From: CAZPNX01 sp964518765
Lineage (GTDB): Bacteria; Edwardsbacteria; AC1; EtOH8
Assembly: GCA_964518765.1 (NCBI GenBank)
Contig: CAZFJC010000004.1
Location: 62,001 to 126,000 of the forward strand
DNA: 64,000 nucleotides
Direction of reading: 5' to 3'
The translations under genes were made by a program, and so were the position numbers. The notes below the pieces were generated by a model. It was not told where the DNA came from and searched no databases. It saw only the letters and a list, made by a program, of their open reading frames with translations. Every line of letters begins with the position of its first letter. Position 1 is the first letter of the stretch. Below, piece by piece: positions 41,820 through 51,050 of this stretch.

Positions 41820-42965
41820 TCAGTACCTCTGCTCCCGGGCGATGGTGGCAATCAGCTCGGCCGTCCTCCTGGCCGCCTGCGGTTTGGCCAGGCCCAAGGC
41901 AGCTTTCCTGAGCGAGGCCAGCCTTCTGGGATCGGCCAGCACCTGCTCCAGCTTGTAGGGCACGTCCACTGGATGCATGGCCTTGATGCCCGCCCCCTGC
42001 TCCAGCAGCATATCGCTGTTCATGTCCTCCTGGCCCGGGATGGGGTTGATGACCATCACCGGCAGCCCGCAGGCCAGGGCCTCGGCCGTGGTCAGACCGC
42101 CGGGCTTGGTGATGGCCAGGTCCGAGGCCTTCATATATTCGTCCATCCGGTCGGTGAACCCCACCGGCCTAAGCCTGAACGGCAACTGGTGCGACTTGTT
42201 CCTCAGGTTGTTCAGAAGCTTGCGGTTGCGCCCGGCCACGGCGGTCAACTGGAAGGGGACGCGGAGTGACCCCAGGCCGTCCACGATGCGCTCGATGGGG
42301 CTGATGCCAAAGCCGCCGGCCAGGAGAAGGACGGCCGGTAGCCCATCGTCCAAGCCCAGCTTTCGCCTGAGCTCGGAGCGATCCTTCCTCTCGCCGAATA
42401 CCGGCATTACCGGTATGCCGTAGTCGTGGATGCGCTCCTCGGGAATGCCCATGGCCGCCAGATGCCGGCGGTTGGCCTCGTCGGCCACTACATAGTGCTC
42501 CGACTCCGGCAGGATCCAGTAGGAGTGGAGTCCGTAGTCGGTGGTCACCGTCACCAGCGGGGCCGCCAGCTTCCGCCGCCGTTTGAGCTCGCAGATGAGC
42601 TGCGAGGGCAGGTAGTGGGTGGAGACGATGACGTCCCACGGCTGGTCTAGAAGAAACTTGCGGAACTTGCGGGAGTTGATGGAATCGATGAACCGCCGCA
42701 CCGCGTCCGGCTTGTTCTGGCGCTTCATCTGGTCCGAGGCGGTGAAGATATAGCCGTAGAGCAGGGGCGTCCTCTTGGCCATGTAAAGATAGACGTCCCG
42801 GTAGATCATCTTGTACAGTGCGGTGGACAGCTGCAGCAGGTCGACGTGGGTGACCTCCATCTCCCTTTGGTGGGCCTGGACGCCGCCCAGGGCCTGCTCC
42901 ACCGCCCTAGCCGCCATCACATGGCCGCTGCCGGCCGAGGCCGAGATGATCAATATGCGCTTCAT
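41820..42965 (-). CDS. MGDG synthase/GT28-type glycosyltransferase
   Basis: 381 residues. The N-terminus ILIISASAGSGHVMAARAVE is the monogalactosyldiacylglycerol-synthase domain mark, and the C-terminal GT28 half has LLLAGGFGISPIERIV, KPGGLTTAEALACGLPVMVI and PIPGQEDMNSDMLLEQG. Relatives add a glucose or galactose from a UDP-sugar to diacylglycerol or a related lipid at the cytoplasmic membrane. It is the last gene of the long minus-strand glycan region. Confidence 0.85.
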   Translation of the reverse strand: MKRILIISASAGSGHVMAARAVEQALGGVQAHQREMEVTHVDLLQLSTALYKMIYRDVYLYMAKRTPLLYGYIFTASDQMKRQNKPDAVRRFIDSINSRKFRKFLLDQPWDVIVSTHYLPSQLICELKRRRKLAAPLVTVTTDYGLHSYWILPESEHYVVADEANRRHLAAMGIPEERIHDYGIPVMPVFGERKDRSELRRKLGLDDGLPAVLLLAGGFGISPIERIVDGLGSLRVPFQLTAVAGRNRKLLNNLRNKSHQLPFRLRPVGFTDRMDEYMKASDLAITKPGGLTTAEALACGLPVMVINPIPGQEDMNSDMLLEQGAGIKAMHPVDVPYKLEQVLADPRRLASLRKAALGLAKPQAARRTAELIATIAREQRY

Positions 42966-43068
42966 ATACTCTTATCCCCTAGAGACGCAGAAATCCGCTT
43001 TGAACGCCATCCCCTTTCTTCGTTATCGTTCGGTGCGAGCTCCAGGAAAATCCAGTTCGTCGATCACC

Positions 43069-44175
43069 CTACCGCAGTTTTTCTATGGTTAGCACCACCC
43101 TCTCCTGGTCGTCCACGGTCAGCCGGTGATGGAAGGGTATGGCCAGGCTGCGGTCGGCCACCTCCTCGGCCACCGGAAAATCGCCCCGGCGGTAGCCCAG
43201 CCGCTTAAGCACCGGCTGCAGGTGTAGGGCCGGGAAGTAGTGGGCGCACTCGATGCCCCGCGCCCTGAGGCCCGTCAGCAGGCGGTCGCGGCCCGCCCCC
43301 CTCATCGCCGGCGGTACCAGGATCACGAAGACGAACCAGCTGCGCTCGACGCCCGGAACTTCGGGCAGCAGGGTGAACTCCGGCAGGCGCTGGCGGAAAA
43401 GGCGGCGATAGGCCGTGGCCAGCTTCTTTCGGACCGCCAGCATCGACCCCAGCCTGGAAAGCTGGATCCGGCCCATGGCGGCGTTGAGCTCGGACATCCG
43501 GTAGTTATAGCCCATCCGATGGTGGGCCAGCCAGCCGCCCATGTAGCTGCGCCCCTGGTTGCGGTAGGAGCGGATGAGGTCGGCCAGCTTCCGGTCGTCG
43601 CAGACGGCCATCCCGCCCTCGCCGGTGGTGATCTGCTTGTTGGGGTAGAAGCCGAAGGCGGCCGCCTGTCCGAACGATCCGGCCGGCTTTCCCCGATAGC
43701 TGGCCCCCAAAGCCTCGCAGGCGTCCTCGATGAGCATTAGTCGGCGGCGGCGGCAGATCTCCTCCAGGGCCCGATAGTCGGCCGGGAGGCCGAAGACGTC
43801 CACCGGCAACACCGCCCTAGTCCTCTTGGTGAGCCGGCGCTCCACCTGGGCCGGGTCGATATTCAAAGTGACCGGATCAATGTCGGCCAGCACCGGCCTG
43901 GCCCCCTCGTAGAGGATGCAGTTGACCGAGGCGATGAAGGAGTAGGGGGCGGTGACGACCTCATCGCCCGCGCCCAGCCCCAGGGCCTTGACGATCAGGT
44001 GCAGGGCCGAGGTGCCGGAGTTGAGGGCGATGGCGTGCCGGCGGCCCACCTTCCGGGCGAAGAGCCGCTCGAAGGCCTCGGCCTCCGGCCCCAGGCTGAG
44101 GGTGCCGGAGCGCAGTACCCGAGTGACTGCCTGGATCTCGCGTTCGGTGATGTCAGGGTGCGCTAATTTTATCAT
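43069..44175 (-). CDS. DegT/DnrJ/EryC1/StrS aminotransferase
   Basis: A 368-residue PLP enzyme that aminates keto-sugar nucleotides. The PLP lysine is in AFGFYPNKQITTGEGGMAVC; also typical are LNSGTSALHLIVKALGLGAG, VVTAPYSFIASVNCILYEGA and IEDACEALGASYRG. Products of this family are amino-sugars for surface glycans. It fits the neighbouring WecA-type transferase and glycosyltransferases. No clear ribosome-binding site; the start is set by the conserved N-terminus IKLAHPDITERE. Confidence 0.92.
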   Translation of the reverse strand: MIKLAHPDITEREIQAVTRVLRSGTLSLGPEAEAFERLFARKVGRRHAIALNSGTSALHLIVKALGLGAGDEVVTAPYSFIASVNCILYEGARPVLADIDPVTLNIDPAQVERRLTKRTRAVLPVDVFGLPADYRALEEICRRRRLMLIEDACEALGASYRGKPAGSFGQAAAFGFYPNKQITTGEGGMAVCDDRKLADLIRSYRNQGRSYMGGWLAHHRMGYNYRMSELNAAMGRIQLSRLGSMLAVRKKLATAYRRLFRQRLPEFTLLPEVPGVERSWFVFVILVPPAMRGAGRDRLLTGLRARGIECAHYFPALHLQPVLKRLGYRRGDFPVAEEVADRSLAIPFHHRLTVDDQERVVLTIEKLR

Positions 44176-44330
44176 GGAAGGTGAGACTATCTTGAGTTTG
44201 AGCCGTTATAAGCAGAATTTGTCCGATTTCATCCCGATCGAGTTGAGCATCTCAATCCCTTACCCAACACAGTTGTTGAGTTGTTGCCATCAAGCATTTG
44301 CTTTATATTCCAAAAGATCTATTTAGCTCG

Positions 44331-44357
44331 ATATAGAGCCGCCTATCGGCTATATAT
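44331..44357 (-). terminator. Possible hairpin after the WecA-like gene
   Basis: An 11-position stem with one mismatch (ATATAGAGCCG with CGGCTATATAT) around CCTAT, about 70 bases past the stop of the WecA-like gene. A run CTTTT comes about 13 bases later on the minus strand. It could end transcription or shape the leader of the aminotransferase gene. Confidence 0.3.
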
Positions 44358-44423
44358 TGAGTGGTAGGGAGACTGGGGGTTTTGACGGCTTGGCTCCTAA
44401 GGGTAAAAAGAACGACCGAAAAA

Positions 44424-45428
44424 TCACTGATACCGGATAGAGAACATCCCCAGATGCACCATCCAGCAGAACATTCCCATCCACGACGCCGCCAGCAGGC
44501 CCGTGGCCGTCTGCCAGGGCAGGTAGAGCATAGCCACCCCCATCCCGGCGAAGCCCGCCGCCACCAGGTACATTACCAGGTTGACTTTCCAGGCCGAGCG
44601 CAGCCTCTGGTACAGCAGGTCGTAGATGTGCCTTCGGTCGCCGCTGAAGATGTCGGCGCCGGCCAGCAAACGCCGCAGGATGGACAGCAGCGTGTCCAGC
44701 AGCGGGATGGACAGCACCGCGGCCGCCGCCAGCCCCTGGCTGGGGCCGTAGGAGGCCGTCTTCAGGGCCATGCCGGCCAGGATGAACCCCAGCATCAGGC
44801 TGCCGCAGTCGCCCATGAAGATCCGGGCCGGCGGTCGGTTGCTCAGCCAGAAGCCCCAAGCGGCCCCGGCCACCATGGCCGCCTGGGCGGTCAACAGCAG
44901 ATGGTTTTCGAGGTACGAGATGGCGCCGAAGCCCAGGCAGGCGATGAGGACCACGCCCGAGGCCAGGCCGTCCATGCCGTCCAGCAGGTTGACGGCGTTG
45001 GCCCCGAATATGAGGACGAACATGCCAATGATGAAGTCCAGCCGCTCGTAGCCGGTCAGGGCCGCATGTGGCGCGATCAGCTGGCTTACCAGGGCCGCCG
45101 CCACCAGGCCCAGGGCTTTGGCGTAGGGCTTGATCTCCCGCAGGTCGTCCAGCAGGCCCACGATAAAGACCAGGGCCGAGCCGGTGGCCGCGGCCATCAC
45201 CAGCCGGCTGGTAAGGATGTCGGTGCTCTGGCTCCAGGCCGCCTGGACGCCGATGAACAGGCCTAAAGCCATGGCGATACCCCCGGTGCGCGGCGTGGCC
45301 GCTTTGTGTATGCCCAGCTCGTCCGGATGGTCCCAGGCGCCCATCCGGCGGCCCAACAGGGAGGCCAGAGGCGTGGCTACAAAGGTGACGGCACCGGCCA
45401 GGGCGAAGAGCAGAAGAAACGAGAGCAT
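44424..45428 (-). CDS. WecA/MraY-family phosphoglycosyltransferase
   Basis: 334 residues with about ten membrane helices. The active-site loops are intact: DHPDELGIHKAATPRTGGIA, then FIVGLLDDLREIKPYAK, ANAVNLLDGMDGLASG and IFMGDCGSLMLGF. It transfers a sugar-1-phosphate (often GlcNAc-1-P) to undecaprenyl phosphate. Together with the WbaP-like enzyme at 31428 the cell has two chemically different initiators. It follows the GT2 gene with touching ends. Confidence 0.9.
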   Translation of the reverse strand: MLSFLLLFALAGAVTFVATPLASLLGRRMGAWDHPDELGIHKAATPRTGGIAMALGLFIGVQAAWSQSTDILTSRLVMAAATGSALVFIVGLLDDLREIKPYAKALGLVAAALVSQLIAPHAALTGYERLDFIIGMFVLIFGANAVNLLDGMDGLASGVVLIACLGFGAISYLENHLLLTAQAAMVAGAAWGFWLSNRPPARIFMGDCGSLMLGFILAGMALKTASYGPSQGLAAAAVLSIPLLDTLLSILRRLLAGADIFSGDRRHIYDLLYQRLRSAWKVNLVMYLVAAGFAGMGVAMLYLPWQTATGLLAASWMGMFCWMVHLGMFSIRYQ

Positions 45429-46507
45429 CAGTCCAGTTTGTATTCAATCTTCTTCGAGTACTCCCGGTAGACCAGCGGCAGGGTCGCCACCCCCCACAGC
45501 GAGCCCAGGCCGTAGGAGAAATGCAGGGTGGCGAACACCAGCGGCTGGAGCATTATGGCCAGCGGGTGGATCTTCTCGTTCCTGGTCAGCTTGAGTGTCT
45601 CAACTGAAAGTCCCATCGTCCTCAGGCTGAAGTAAGCGCTGGCCAGGATGTAGCTGGCGGCCTCAGCGATGAAAAGCCACAGGCCGGCGGCCCTGAGCCA
45701 GCCCTGGCCGACCAGGGCCGGCATGGCTGTCAGGCCCAGGCTGCCCACGAACACCAGGGGCACGAAGTGCCTCAGTTTGGGCGCGCTGCGGTTTAGAATT
45801 ATGGTCTGCACCACCCCGATCCCGTCTTGCCACCTCTGGCGCCACAGAGAGCGCAGCCGGGTGCGGCAGATGTAGTATGACTTGATCTTCGGGCTCAGAA
45901 ATATTTTCCCGCCGGAACGGACCAGCCGGCTGTTGAACTCGATGTCCTCGGTCCGGGTCAGCCGCTCGTCCAGCAGGCCCACCCGTCTGAAGACCTCACG
46001 CCGGAAGCAGCCCGGCCACACCGTCGGCACCCAGCCCTCGGCCTTCAGGTTGCGGAAGGCGCCTCCGCCCAGGGCGAAGGGGCTGAGGTGGGCCAGGGCG
46101 ATGGCCTGGGAGCGCGGCGACCTTCCGCCGGCCAGGGGTATGGCCGGGCCTCCCACGTTGTCGGCTCCGGTCCTCTCCATCACCTCCAGGCAGATCCTGA
46201 TGTAATCGGCGCCGTACTCGGCGTGGGCGTCCATGCGGAATATGATCTCGCCGGTGGAGTTCCTGACCCCGACGTTGACCCCGGAGCTGACCGTCCTCTT
46301 GGGATTTTCCAGTATCTTTAACTTTGGGAATTTTAACTCTAAATTCCGCAATTTCTCGCCGGTTCCATCGGTGGACATCCCGTCCACGGCAATGACCTCG
46401 TAATCATGCCCGGCGAAGTCCTGGGCGTAGATGGTCTCGATGCAGCGCTCGATGTAGTCCGCCTCGTTGCGCACCGGAATGACGATGGAGATCATCGGCG
46501 GAGACAT
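45428..46507 (-). CDS. GT2 glycosyltransferase (ExoA-like)
   Basis: 359 residues. The GT-A domain has ISIVIPVRNEADYIERCIET, the nucleotide-sugar Asp region EVIAVDGMSTDGT, IIFRMDAHAEYG (DxD-like DAH) and ERLTRTEDIEFNSRL (ED motif); three or so hydrophobic segments follow after residue 230. It resembles succinoglycan glucosyltransferase ExoA. The alternative start at MISIVIPV, four codons in, is equally possible. Confidence 0.88.
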   Translation of the reverse strand: MSPPMISIVIPVRNEADYIERCIETIYAQDFAGHDYEVIAVDGMSTDGTGEKLRNLELKFPKLKILENPKRTVSSGVNVGVRNSTGEIIFRMDAHAEYGADYIRICLEVMERTGADNVGGPAIPLAGGRSPRSQAIALAHLSPFALGGGAFRNLKAEGWVPTVWPGCFRREVFRRVGLLDERLTRTEDIEFNSRLVRSGGKIFLSPKIKSYYICRTRLRSLWRQRWQDGIGVVQTIILNRSAPKLRHFVPLVFVGSLGLTAMPALVGQGWLRAAGLWLFIAEAASYILASAYFSLRTMGLSVETLKLTRNEKIHPLAIMLQPLVFATLHFSYGLGSLWGVATLPLVYREYSKKIEYKLD

Positions 46508-46510
46508 GAC

Positions 46511-47740
46511 CTAGTGAACAGTGAGCAATCGGAAAACATCCCAGGGCCGAATAAGTTTTATCGCGCCGCCCCCGGCGACCTTTTCGCCGGTCAGGCTCAG
46601 ACAGTAGCCTGCCCTAATTCCGTAGTGGGACATGAAATAGTCCAGTGCGGTGGCCCTGAATCCGGCGGAATTCATCTTGACCTCCAGGGGGATGGCCTGC
46701 TTGCCAGCGGGCATGACGAAGTCTATCTCCTTTTTATCTTGGGTGCGCCAGAAGAAAAGCTCGGCGCTGCTTGCCTTTACCAGGTCCGAGAACACCGCGG
46801 TTTCAAAGGCCGAACCGCCCAAAGTCAGCGGCAGCCGTCTATCCGTCAGAAGCTGCATCAGGCCTGAATCCAGAAAGTAGACCTTGGGGGTCTTGAACAG
46901 TTCGGAGCGCAGATTGCTGGTGTACGGCCTGACCAGTTTGATGATATAGGTGTTCTCCAGGATGAACAGGTACTGGTCCACTGTCTGCCTGGCCAGCCGG
47001 GCAGTATTGGCCAGCTCGGCGATGTTGAGCAGGCAGCCGCTCTGTCCGGCCAGCACCCTCAGCAGGCTGTTGAACTTGCTGATGTCGCGGATATTCCCCA
47101 GATCCCGGATGTCCTTTTTGACATAAGTGTCGATGATCTGCTGGAGGTATTTTTCCTTGACCTCCAGCTGGTCGGTCAGGACGATCTTCGGGAAGCCTCC
47201 GTACAGTGCGTACTCACGGTACAGCGTCTCCAGTTCTCGTAAGATGGTGGCCGGATGGCTGAGGGCCCTGAGATCGTACTTGAGGCCCTTGAAGGTTAGG
47301 AACTCCTCGAAGTCCAGGGGATAGAGCGTGAACTCGATGGTACGACCGGCCAGCGAGTCCCTGAACTTACGCTTGATCTCGAAGCTCGACGAGCCGGTGA
47401 CGATGAGTTTGACGCCGGGATGGTGATCGTGGAACAGCTTGAGGAATGAGGAGGGATTCGCCAGATGCTGGATCTCGTCCAGAAGAAGGTAGAACCGTTT
47501 TTGCCCGCTGTAGTTCCCCCTCTGCCTCAGATAATCGATGACCGACCTGGGGCCTTCATGGCACAGCTCCAGCAGTCGACCGTCCTCAAGGTCCATGAAA
47601 TGCTGGTCCCCTGCCGGCAGGCCCTGGCCGATCATCTGAAGCAGGGTGGTCTTGCCGACCTGGCGGGCCCCGTGGATGACGACTATATCCCTGGAATCCA
47701 GGTAGTTGTCGATCTCCTTTTTCAGCTTTCGGGGATGCAT
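46511..47740 (-). CDS. AAA ATPase with DUF4143 domain
   Basis: 409 residues. The AAA_14 domain has Walker A HGARQVGKTTLLQ (near residue 26) and Walker B FYLLLDEIQHL (near 88); the C-terminal DUF4143 part includes YIKLVRPYTSNLRSELFKTP, KVYFLDSGLMQLL and the nuclease-like KEIDFVMPAGKQAIPLEVK, a PD-(D/E)xK pattern. This family is scattered and often transferred between genomes; its function is unsettled. It interrupts the glycan cluster, uses AT-rich flanks and has a strong palindrome upstream, all consistent with insertion. Confidence 0.88.
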   Translation of the reverse strand: MHPRKLKKEIDNYLDSRDIVVIHGARQVGKTTLLQMIGQGLPAGDQHFMDLEDGRLLELCHEGPRSVIDYLRQRGNYSGQKRFYLLLDEIQHLANPSSFLKLFHDHHPGVKLIVTGSSSFEIKRKFRDSLAGRTIEFTLYPLDFEEFLTFKGLKYDLRALSHPATILRELETLYREYALYGGFPKIVLTDQLEVKEKYLQQIIDTYVKKDIRDLGNIRDISKFNSLLRVLAGQSGCLLNIAELANTARLARQTVDQYLFILENTYIIKLVRPYTSNLRSELFKTPKVYFLDSGLMQLLTDRRLPLTLGGSAFETAVFSDLVKASSAELFFWRTQDKKEIDFVMPAGKQAIPLEVKMNSAGFRATALDYFMSHYGIRAGYCLSLTGEKVAGGGAIKLIRPWDVFRLLTVH

Positions 47741-47763
47741 TAAGCGTAGTTTATCATAAAATT

Positions 47764-47795
47764 AATATAAAGTAAAGTATTATTTACTTTATATT
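47764..47795. promoter_or_regulatory. AT-rich 13-bp palindrome before the AAA gene
   Basis: AATATAAAGTAAA and its exact reverse complement TTTACTTTATATT flank a six-base centre. It overlaps the last codons of the GT39-like gene and lies about 24 bases upstream of the AAA gene start. It could be an operator, a terminator with T-runs on both sides, or the scar of an insertion. Confidence 0.5.
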
Positions 47796-49033
47796 TTATC
47801 CCTATTTGTCCGCCACCCCCACGCCCTACCCGCTCCGAACGCTATCATCACCGCCATCAAAAACCCCGCTGGCATCATGTACCGCAATATCGACAGTACC
47901 GCTATGGCCGCGACCCAGTGGTAGAGGAGCAACGTCAGTAGAATAAGTATCAGCGGTCCGCCTGGTTTTCCATTCCGAAACCAAAACACCGCGCCTATTA
48001 GGGATAATATCAAATAGAAGGCCTGTATCACAAGTATCTTGCCCTCGTGCCACATCTCGTCGGTCCCGTACCAGCACCGGCCCGCCTTGATAAGCAGCAA
48101 TTTGACGAATGCCCCGGGATGTTTCCCGGCAGAATAGGCTATCGATCTTAAGACCTCCCCGCTCTCCCTTCCCTGGCTCATCTTCTCAACTTCTGTCATA
48201 TACTTCTCAACATCTCCCGGCAGGCGAATCCGATCACCCCCGGCTCCCGGTTTAAGCCCGAAGGTCCAGCCGTCGTAAAGCGAGCTGCCCGCCTTATCGG
48301 CCACGGGAACGAACTTGCCGGTCCTCCGCCAGAGGTAGGCCTCCCACGGCAATACGACAAATAACAAACCCGCAATGAACAATGAACAATAAAGCGCCAA
48401 ACCCTTGGCCGGCACCCTCCCCTTGATCCAAGTGACCAAGAGAAAGATGAGCAGAGCCAGCGGCAGAAAGAGCGCCATCGGCTTGACCAGCATCGGCAGG
48501 GCCCCGGCCATGCCGGCGGCCAGCGCCGTGAATGGCCCCGGGCGCCCAGCCGCTCCGGCCTCGATCGCCGCCCAGGCCGCCGACAGCAGAGACAGAAGAT
48601 AGAGCGGCTCCGGCCCAGGCTGCAGCGCCAGATAGAGGCCGAAGGGGTAGGTTATCCAGACCAGCGCGGCTATAAGGGCCGTCAGTCCGGCCGTATATCT
48701 TTGGACCAGGGCGTAAAAAAGCGCCGCCAGCATGGCCATGGCCAGCACGTTGAACGCCTTGGCCGCGGTTTCCTCGCCTATATGAAAGAACTTTTTCAGT
48801 TCGATCAGACCCGCCAGGTACAGCGGGTAGATAGGCGGCGACGGGGCCCGGCCCTCCAGCAGGTAGTCGCCCCGCTCCAGGATCCCCCGGGCTATCGGCA
48901 GGTAGCGGTGCCGGAAGTCCTCGGGCACGGAGCGTCTCTCGAAGGAGCCCAGGGCGAGCCAGGCGGCCGAGTAGATTATAATACTAGCTATAAATAGTAG
49001 TAGGGATGTCCGCCGTCGGGCCAGTAAGCGCAT
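47789..49033 (-). CDS. GT39/ArnT-like membrane glycosyltransferase
   Basis: 414 residues with about ten membrane helices. The first outside loop has the expected acidic and aromatic residues (VPEDFRHRYLPIARGILERG, then PSPPIYPLYLAGL), followed by FNVLAMAMLAALFYALVQRY and IAALVWITYPFG. Enzymes of this GT-C class take sugars from polyprenyl-phosphate donors and add them outside the membrane to lipids, proteins or glycans. The acceptor is unknown. Confidence 0.75.
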   Translation of the reverse strand: MRLLARRRTSLLLFIASIIIYSAAWLALGSFERRSVPEDFRHRYLPIARGILERGDYLLEGRAPSPPIYPLYLAGLIELKKFFHIGEETAAKAFNVLAMAMLAALFYALVQRYTAGLTALIAALVWITYPFGLYLALQPGPEPLYLLSLLSAAWAAIEAGAAGRPGPFTALAAGMAGALPMLVKPMALFLPLALLIFLLVTWIKGRVPAKGLALYCSLFIAGLLFVVLPWEAYLWRRTGKFVPVADKAGSSLYDGWTFGLKPGAGGDRIRLPGDVEKYMTEVEKMSQGRESGEVLRSIAYSAGKHPGAFVKLLLIKAGRCWYGTDEMWHEGKILVIQAFYLILSLIGAVFWFRNGKPGGPLILILLTLLLYHWVAAIAVLSILRYMMPAGFLMAVMIAFGAGRAWGWRTNRDKI

Positions 49034-49508
49034 AATAATGATGAGTTTATCGGTTTGTTTCCCCCTACCCCTTCCTCAGCCGTCGCTGAAGTCTTTATCT
49101 GCATTTCTAGTGGGCAAGGATCCTTAGTTTTACATCTGCTTTTCTTAATGTTACTTTCTTGTGGCCAAGAAAGTAACCAAAGAAGCCTCACCGCCGTTCG
49201 GCCGAGCTCAGGCCGAGGCCCAGCGCTGCGGAGAGTCAGGCGTCCGCGCCGGCACTCATTGAACCAGAACCAGCAGGCAGCATAACACCCAATGAGTGCT
49301 TCCTCGGCTCTGTAGCCCGGCCGCACCGCTGACGGCAGGGCCCATAGAGGCGCATCCCGCCTCCCATATAACTCTATGTGCGTCGGTCAGGCAGCGCTGC
49401 TGGGTTTCAGAATCCGGAACTTCAGCAAAGGCCTCTCTTTGCACCTCTCTCTACAAAGATAAAGTGGGAAGTAATCAAGAAAACCAGGGGTAAGGGGTTA
49501 GGTCGTCC
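49034..49508. repeat. Gene-free gap with interspersed-repeat remnants
   Basis: This 475-base gap has no credible gene. It holds a perfect 11-bp inverted repeat, GTTACTTTCTT with AAGAAAGTAAC around GTGGCC (49150-49177), followed by CAAAGAAG, a word I know as an interspersed intergenic repeat in many bacteria. A second inverted pair, CACTCATTG and CAATGAGTG, frames about 30 bases near 49254-49300. The composition differs from the genes on both sides, so an old inserted element is likely. Confidence 0.5.
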
Positions 49509-50825
49509 TCACCAGCATAGCCCCTGGTACTTCTTGGGCGCCACCAGATCCTTATATCCGCCATGAAGGTCCAGCACCATGTTCGTAGAGCTTTTAAGCA
49601 ATTTTCTCAACTGCTTGTTGCCGGCATACTGGCCGTTGGTGATGACCAGCAGGTCGCAGCCCTTTATCAGGGATCCGATGGTGTCCGCCCTCACCCTGTG
49701 GTACTCGGGCACCACCCTCTCCAGGATCTCGAGATTGGTGCCGACCAACTTCCTCTTCTGTATGTTGCCATCGTAGACCCTTACCCTGTAATCCCGGTCT
49801 ATCAGGCAGCGCAGCAGCTTGAGCAGCGGGCTCTCCCGCAGGTCGTCGGTGTGCTCCTTGAAGGTGATGCCCAGGATGCCGATTCGCCGTTTGCCGGCCC
49901 TGTCGATCCGCTTAAGAATCTCGGCGAATTGGCTGTCGTTGCTCTCCAATACCGAGTCGAGCAGAGGTATCTGGACTCCCTGGCTCTTGGCAAAACTCAC
50001 CAGTCCCCGCAAATCCTTGGGCAGACAGGAGCCTCCGAATGGCACGCCGGGCTTGAGGTATTTGGGGGAAATGTTGAGTATTTTATCCTGGCAGAAGATG
50101 TCCATCAGCCTCAGCCCGTCTATGCCGCAGGCCGAACATACCCGTCCCATCTCGTTGCCGAAAGCCACTTTAAGGGCGTGGTAGGCGTTGCAGCTGTATT
50201 TGATGATCTCTGCCAGCTCAGGATCGGTTCTGTGAAAAGGCGCTTTGACGAATCTGTAGAGCTGTCGTAGGTTGGCGGCGGTGCGCTCATCAGCCGCCCC
50301 GGCGATGATGAACGGCGGGTGGTAGAAATCGTCAAGGGCCTGGCCCTCGCGCAGGAACTCGGGGTTCATGCCGATGCCCAGCCCCCGGTCCAGCTTCTTG
50401 CCCGAGGCCCGCTCCAGCCTGGCCAGGGCCACCTTGGTGGTGCCGGGCGGCACCGTGCTTCTTATCACCACGCTATGAAAGGAACGTTTCTTTCGCAGAG
50501 CCAGGCCTATCTGCTCCACCACCGCGTAGATGGACCGCAGGTCGGCCGAGCCGTCGGCGCTGGAGTAGGTGCCCACCGCCATCAGGCTGAGGTCGCTCTC
50601 CAGCACCGCCTCCTCGGCATCGGTGGTGGCCCTAAGGCTCCCCTTGCCAACCGTCCGACGGATGACGGTATCGAGCCCAGGCTCGAGGATGGGTGAGCTC
50701 CTGGCGTTAAGGGCGTCCACCTTCTCCCGGCTCTTGTCCACCCCGATGACCCGGTGTCCGGCGTCCGCCAGGCAGGCGCCGGAGACGGTGCCCACGTAGC
50801 CCAGACCGAATATGGATATCTTCAT
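49509..50825 (-). CDS. GDP-mannose/UDP-glucose 6-dehydrogenase
   Basis: 438 residues. The NAD site is ISIFGLGYVGTVSGACLADA, followed by RSTVPPGTTK, MNPEFLREGQALDDFYHPPF, FGNEMGRVCSACGIDG and the catalytic cysteine in GGSCLPKDLRGL. The C-terminal domain has GITFKEHTDDLRESPLL. It oxidises a sugar nucleotide twice to a uronic acid. The form GGSCLPKD leans towards the AlgD (GDP-mannose) branch, but UDP-glucose, UDP-GlcNAc or UDP-GalNAc are possible. It supplies the glycan cluster. Confidence 0.9.
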   Translation of the reverse strand: MKISIFGLGYVGTVSGACLADAGHRVIGVDKSREKVDALNARSSPILEPGLDTVIRRTVGKGSLRATTDAEEAVLESDLSLMAVGTYSSADGSADLRSIYAVVEQIGLALRKKRSFHSVVIRSTVPPGTTKVALARLERASGKKLDRGLGIGMNPEFLREGQALDDFYHPPFIIAGAADERTAANLRQLYRFVKAPFHRTDPELAEIIKYSCNAYHALKVAFGNEMGRVCSACGIDGLRLMDIFCQDKILNISPKYLKPGVPFGGSCLPKDLRGLVSFAKSQGVQIPLLDSVLESNDSQFAEILKRIDRAGKRRIGILGITFKEHTDDLRESPLLKLLRCLIDRDYRVRVYDGNIQKRKLVGTNLEILERVVPEYHRVRADTIGSLIKGCDLLVITNGQYAGNKQLRKLLKSSTNMVLDLHGGYKDLVAPKKYQGLCW

Positions 50826-50852
50826 AACTGTATTTGCTTACTTACAACAACT

Positions 50853-50896
50853 GTCACCCTGAGATTACCCGCCTGCCTGACTGTCTGAAGGGTGAC
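50853..50896. repeat. CTGTCACCCTGA stem-loop repeat, copy 1
   Basis: Arms GTCACCCT (50853-50860) and AGGGTGAC (50889-50896) are perfect complements. The inside GATTACCCGCCTGCCTGAC nearly equals that of copy 2 at 51008. Confidence 0.6.
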
Positions 50897-51007
50897 GTAA
50901 AAACCCTTCATAATCCCTCAACCTGCCATCCCCTGGAGTGCTCCTTCGGATGCCATTCACTTAGTCATTCTTAGGACAGGCCCTCGGGATGACAGCCTGG
51001 TTAACCT

Positions 51008-51050
51008 GTCACCCTGATATTGCCCGCCTGCCTGACGAATTGAAGGGTGA
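51008..51050. repeat. CTGTCACCCTGA stem-loop repeat, copy 2
   Basis: Arms GTCACCCT and AGGGTGA with the shared inside GCCCGCCTGCCTGACGAAT. Further broken copies (TGTCATCCTTCAACC, GGAATGACA) fill the space up to 51104. The 279-base gap 50826-51104 holds only these repeats. Confidence 0.6.
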
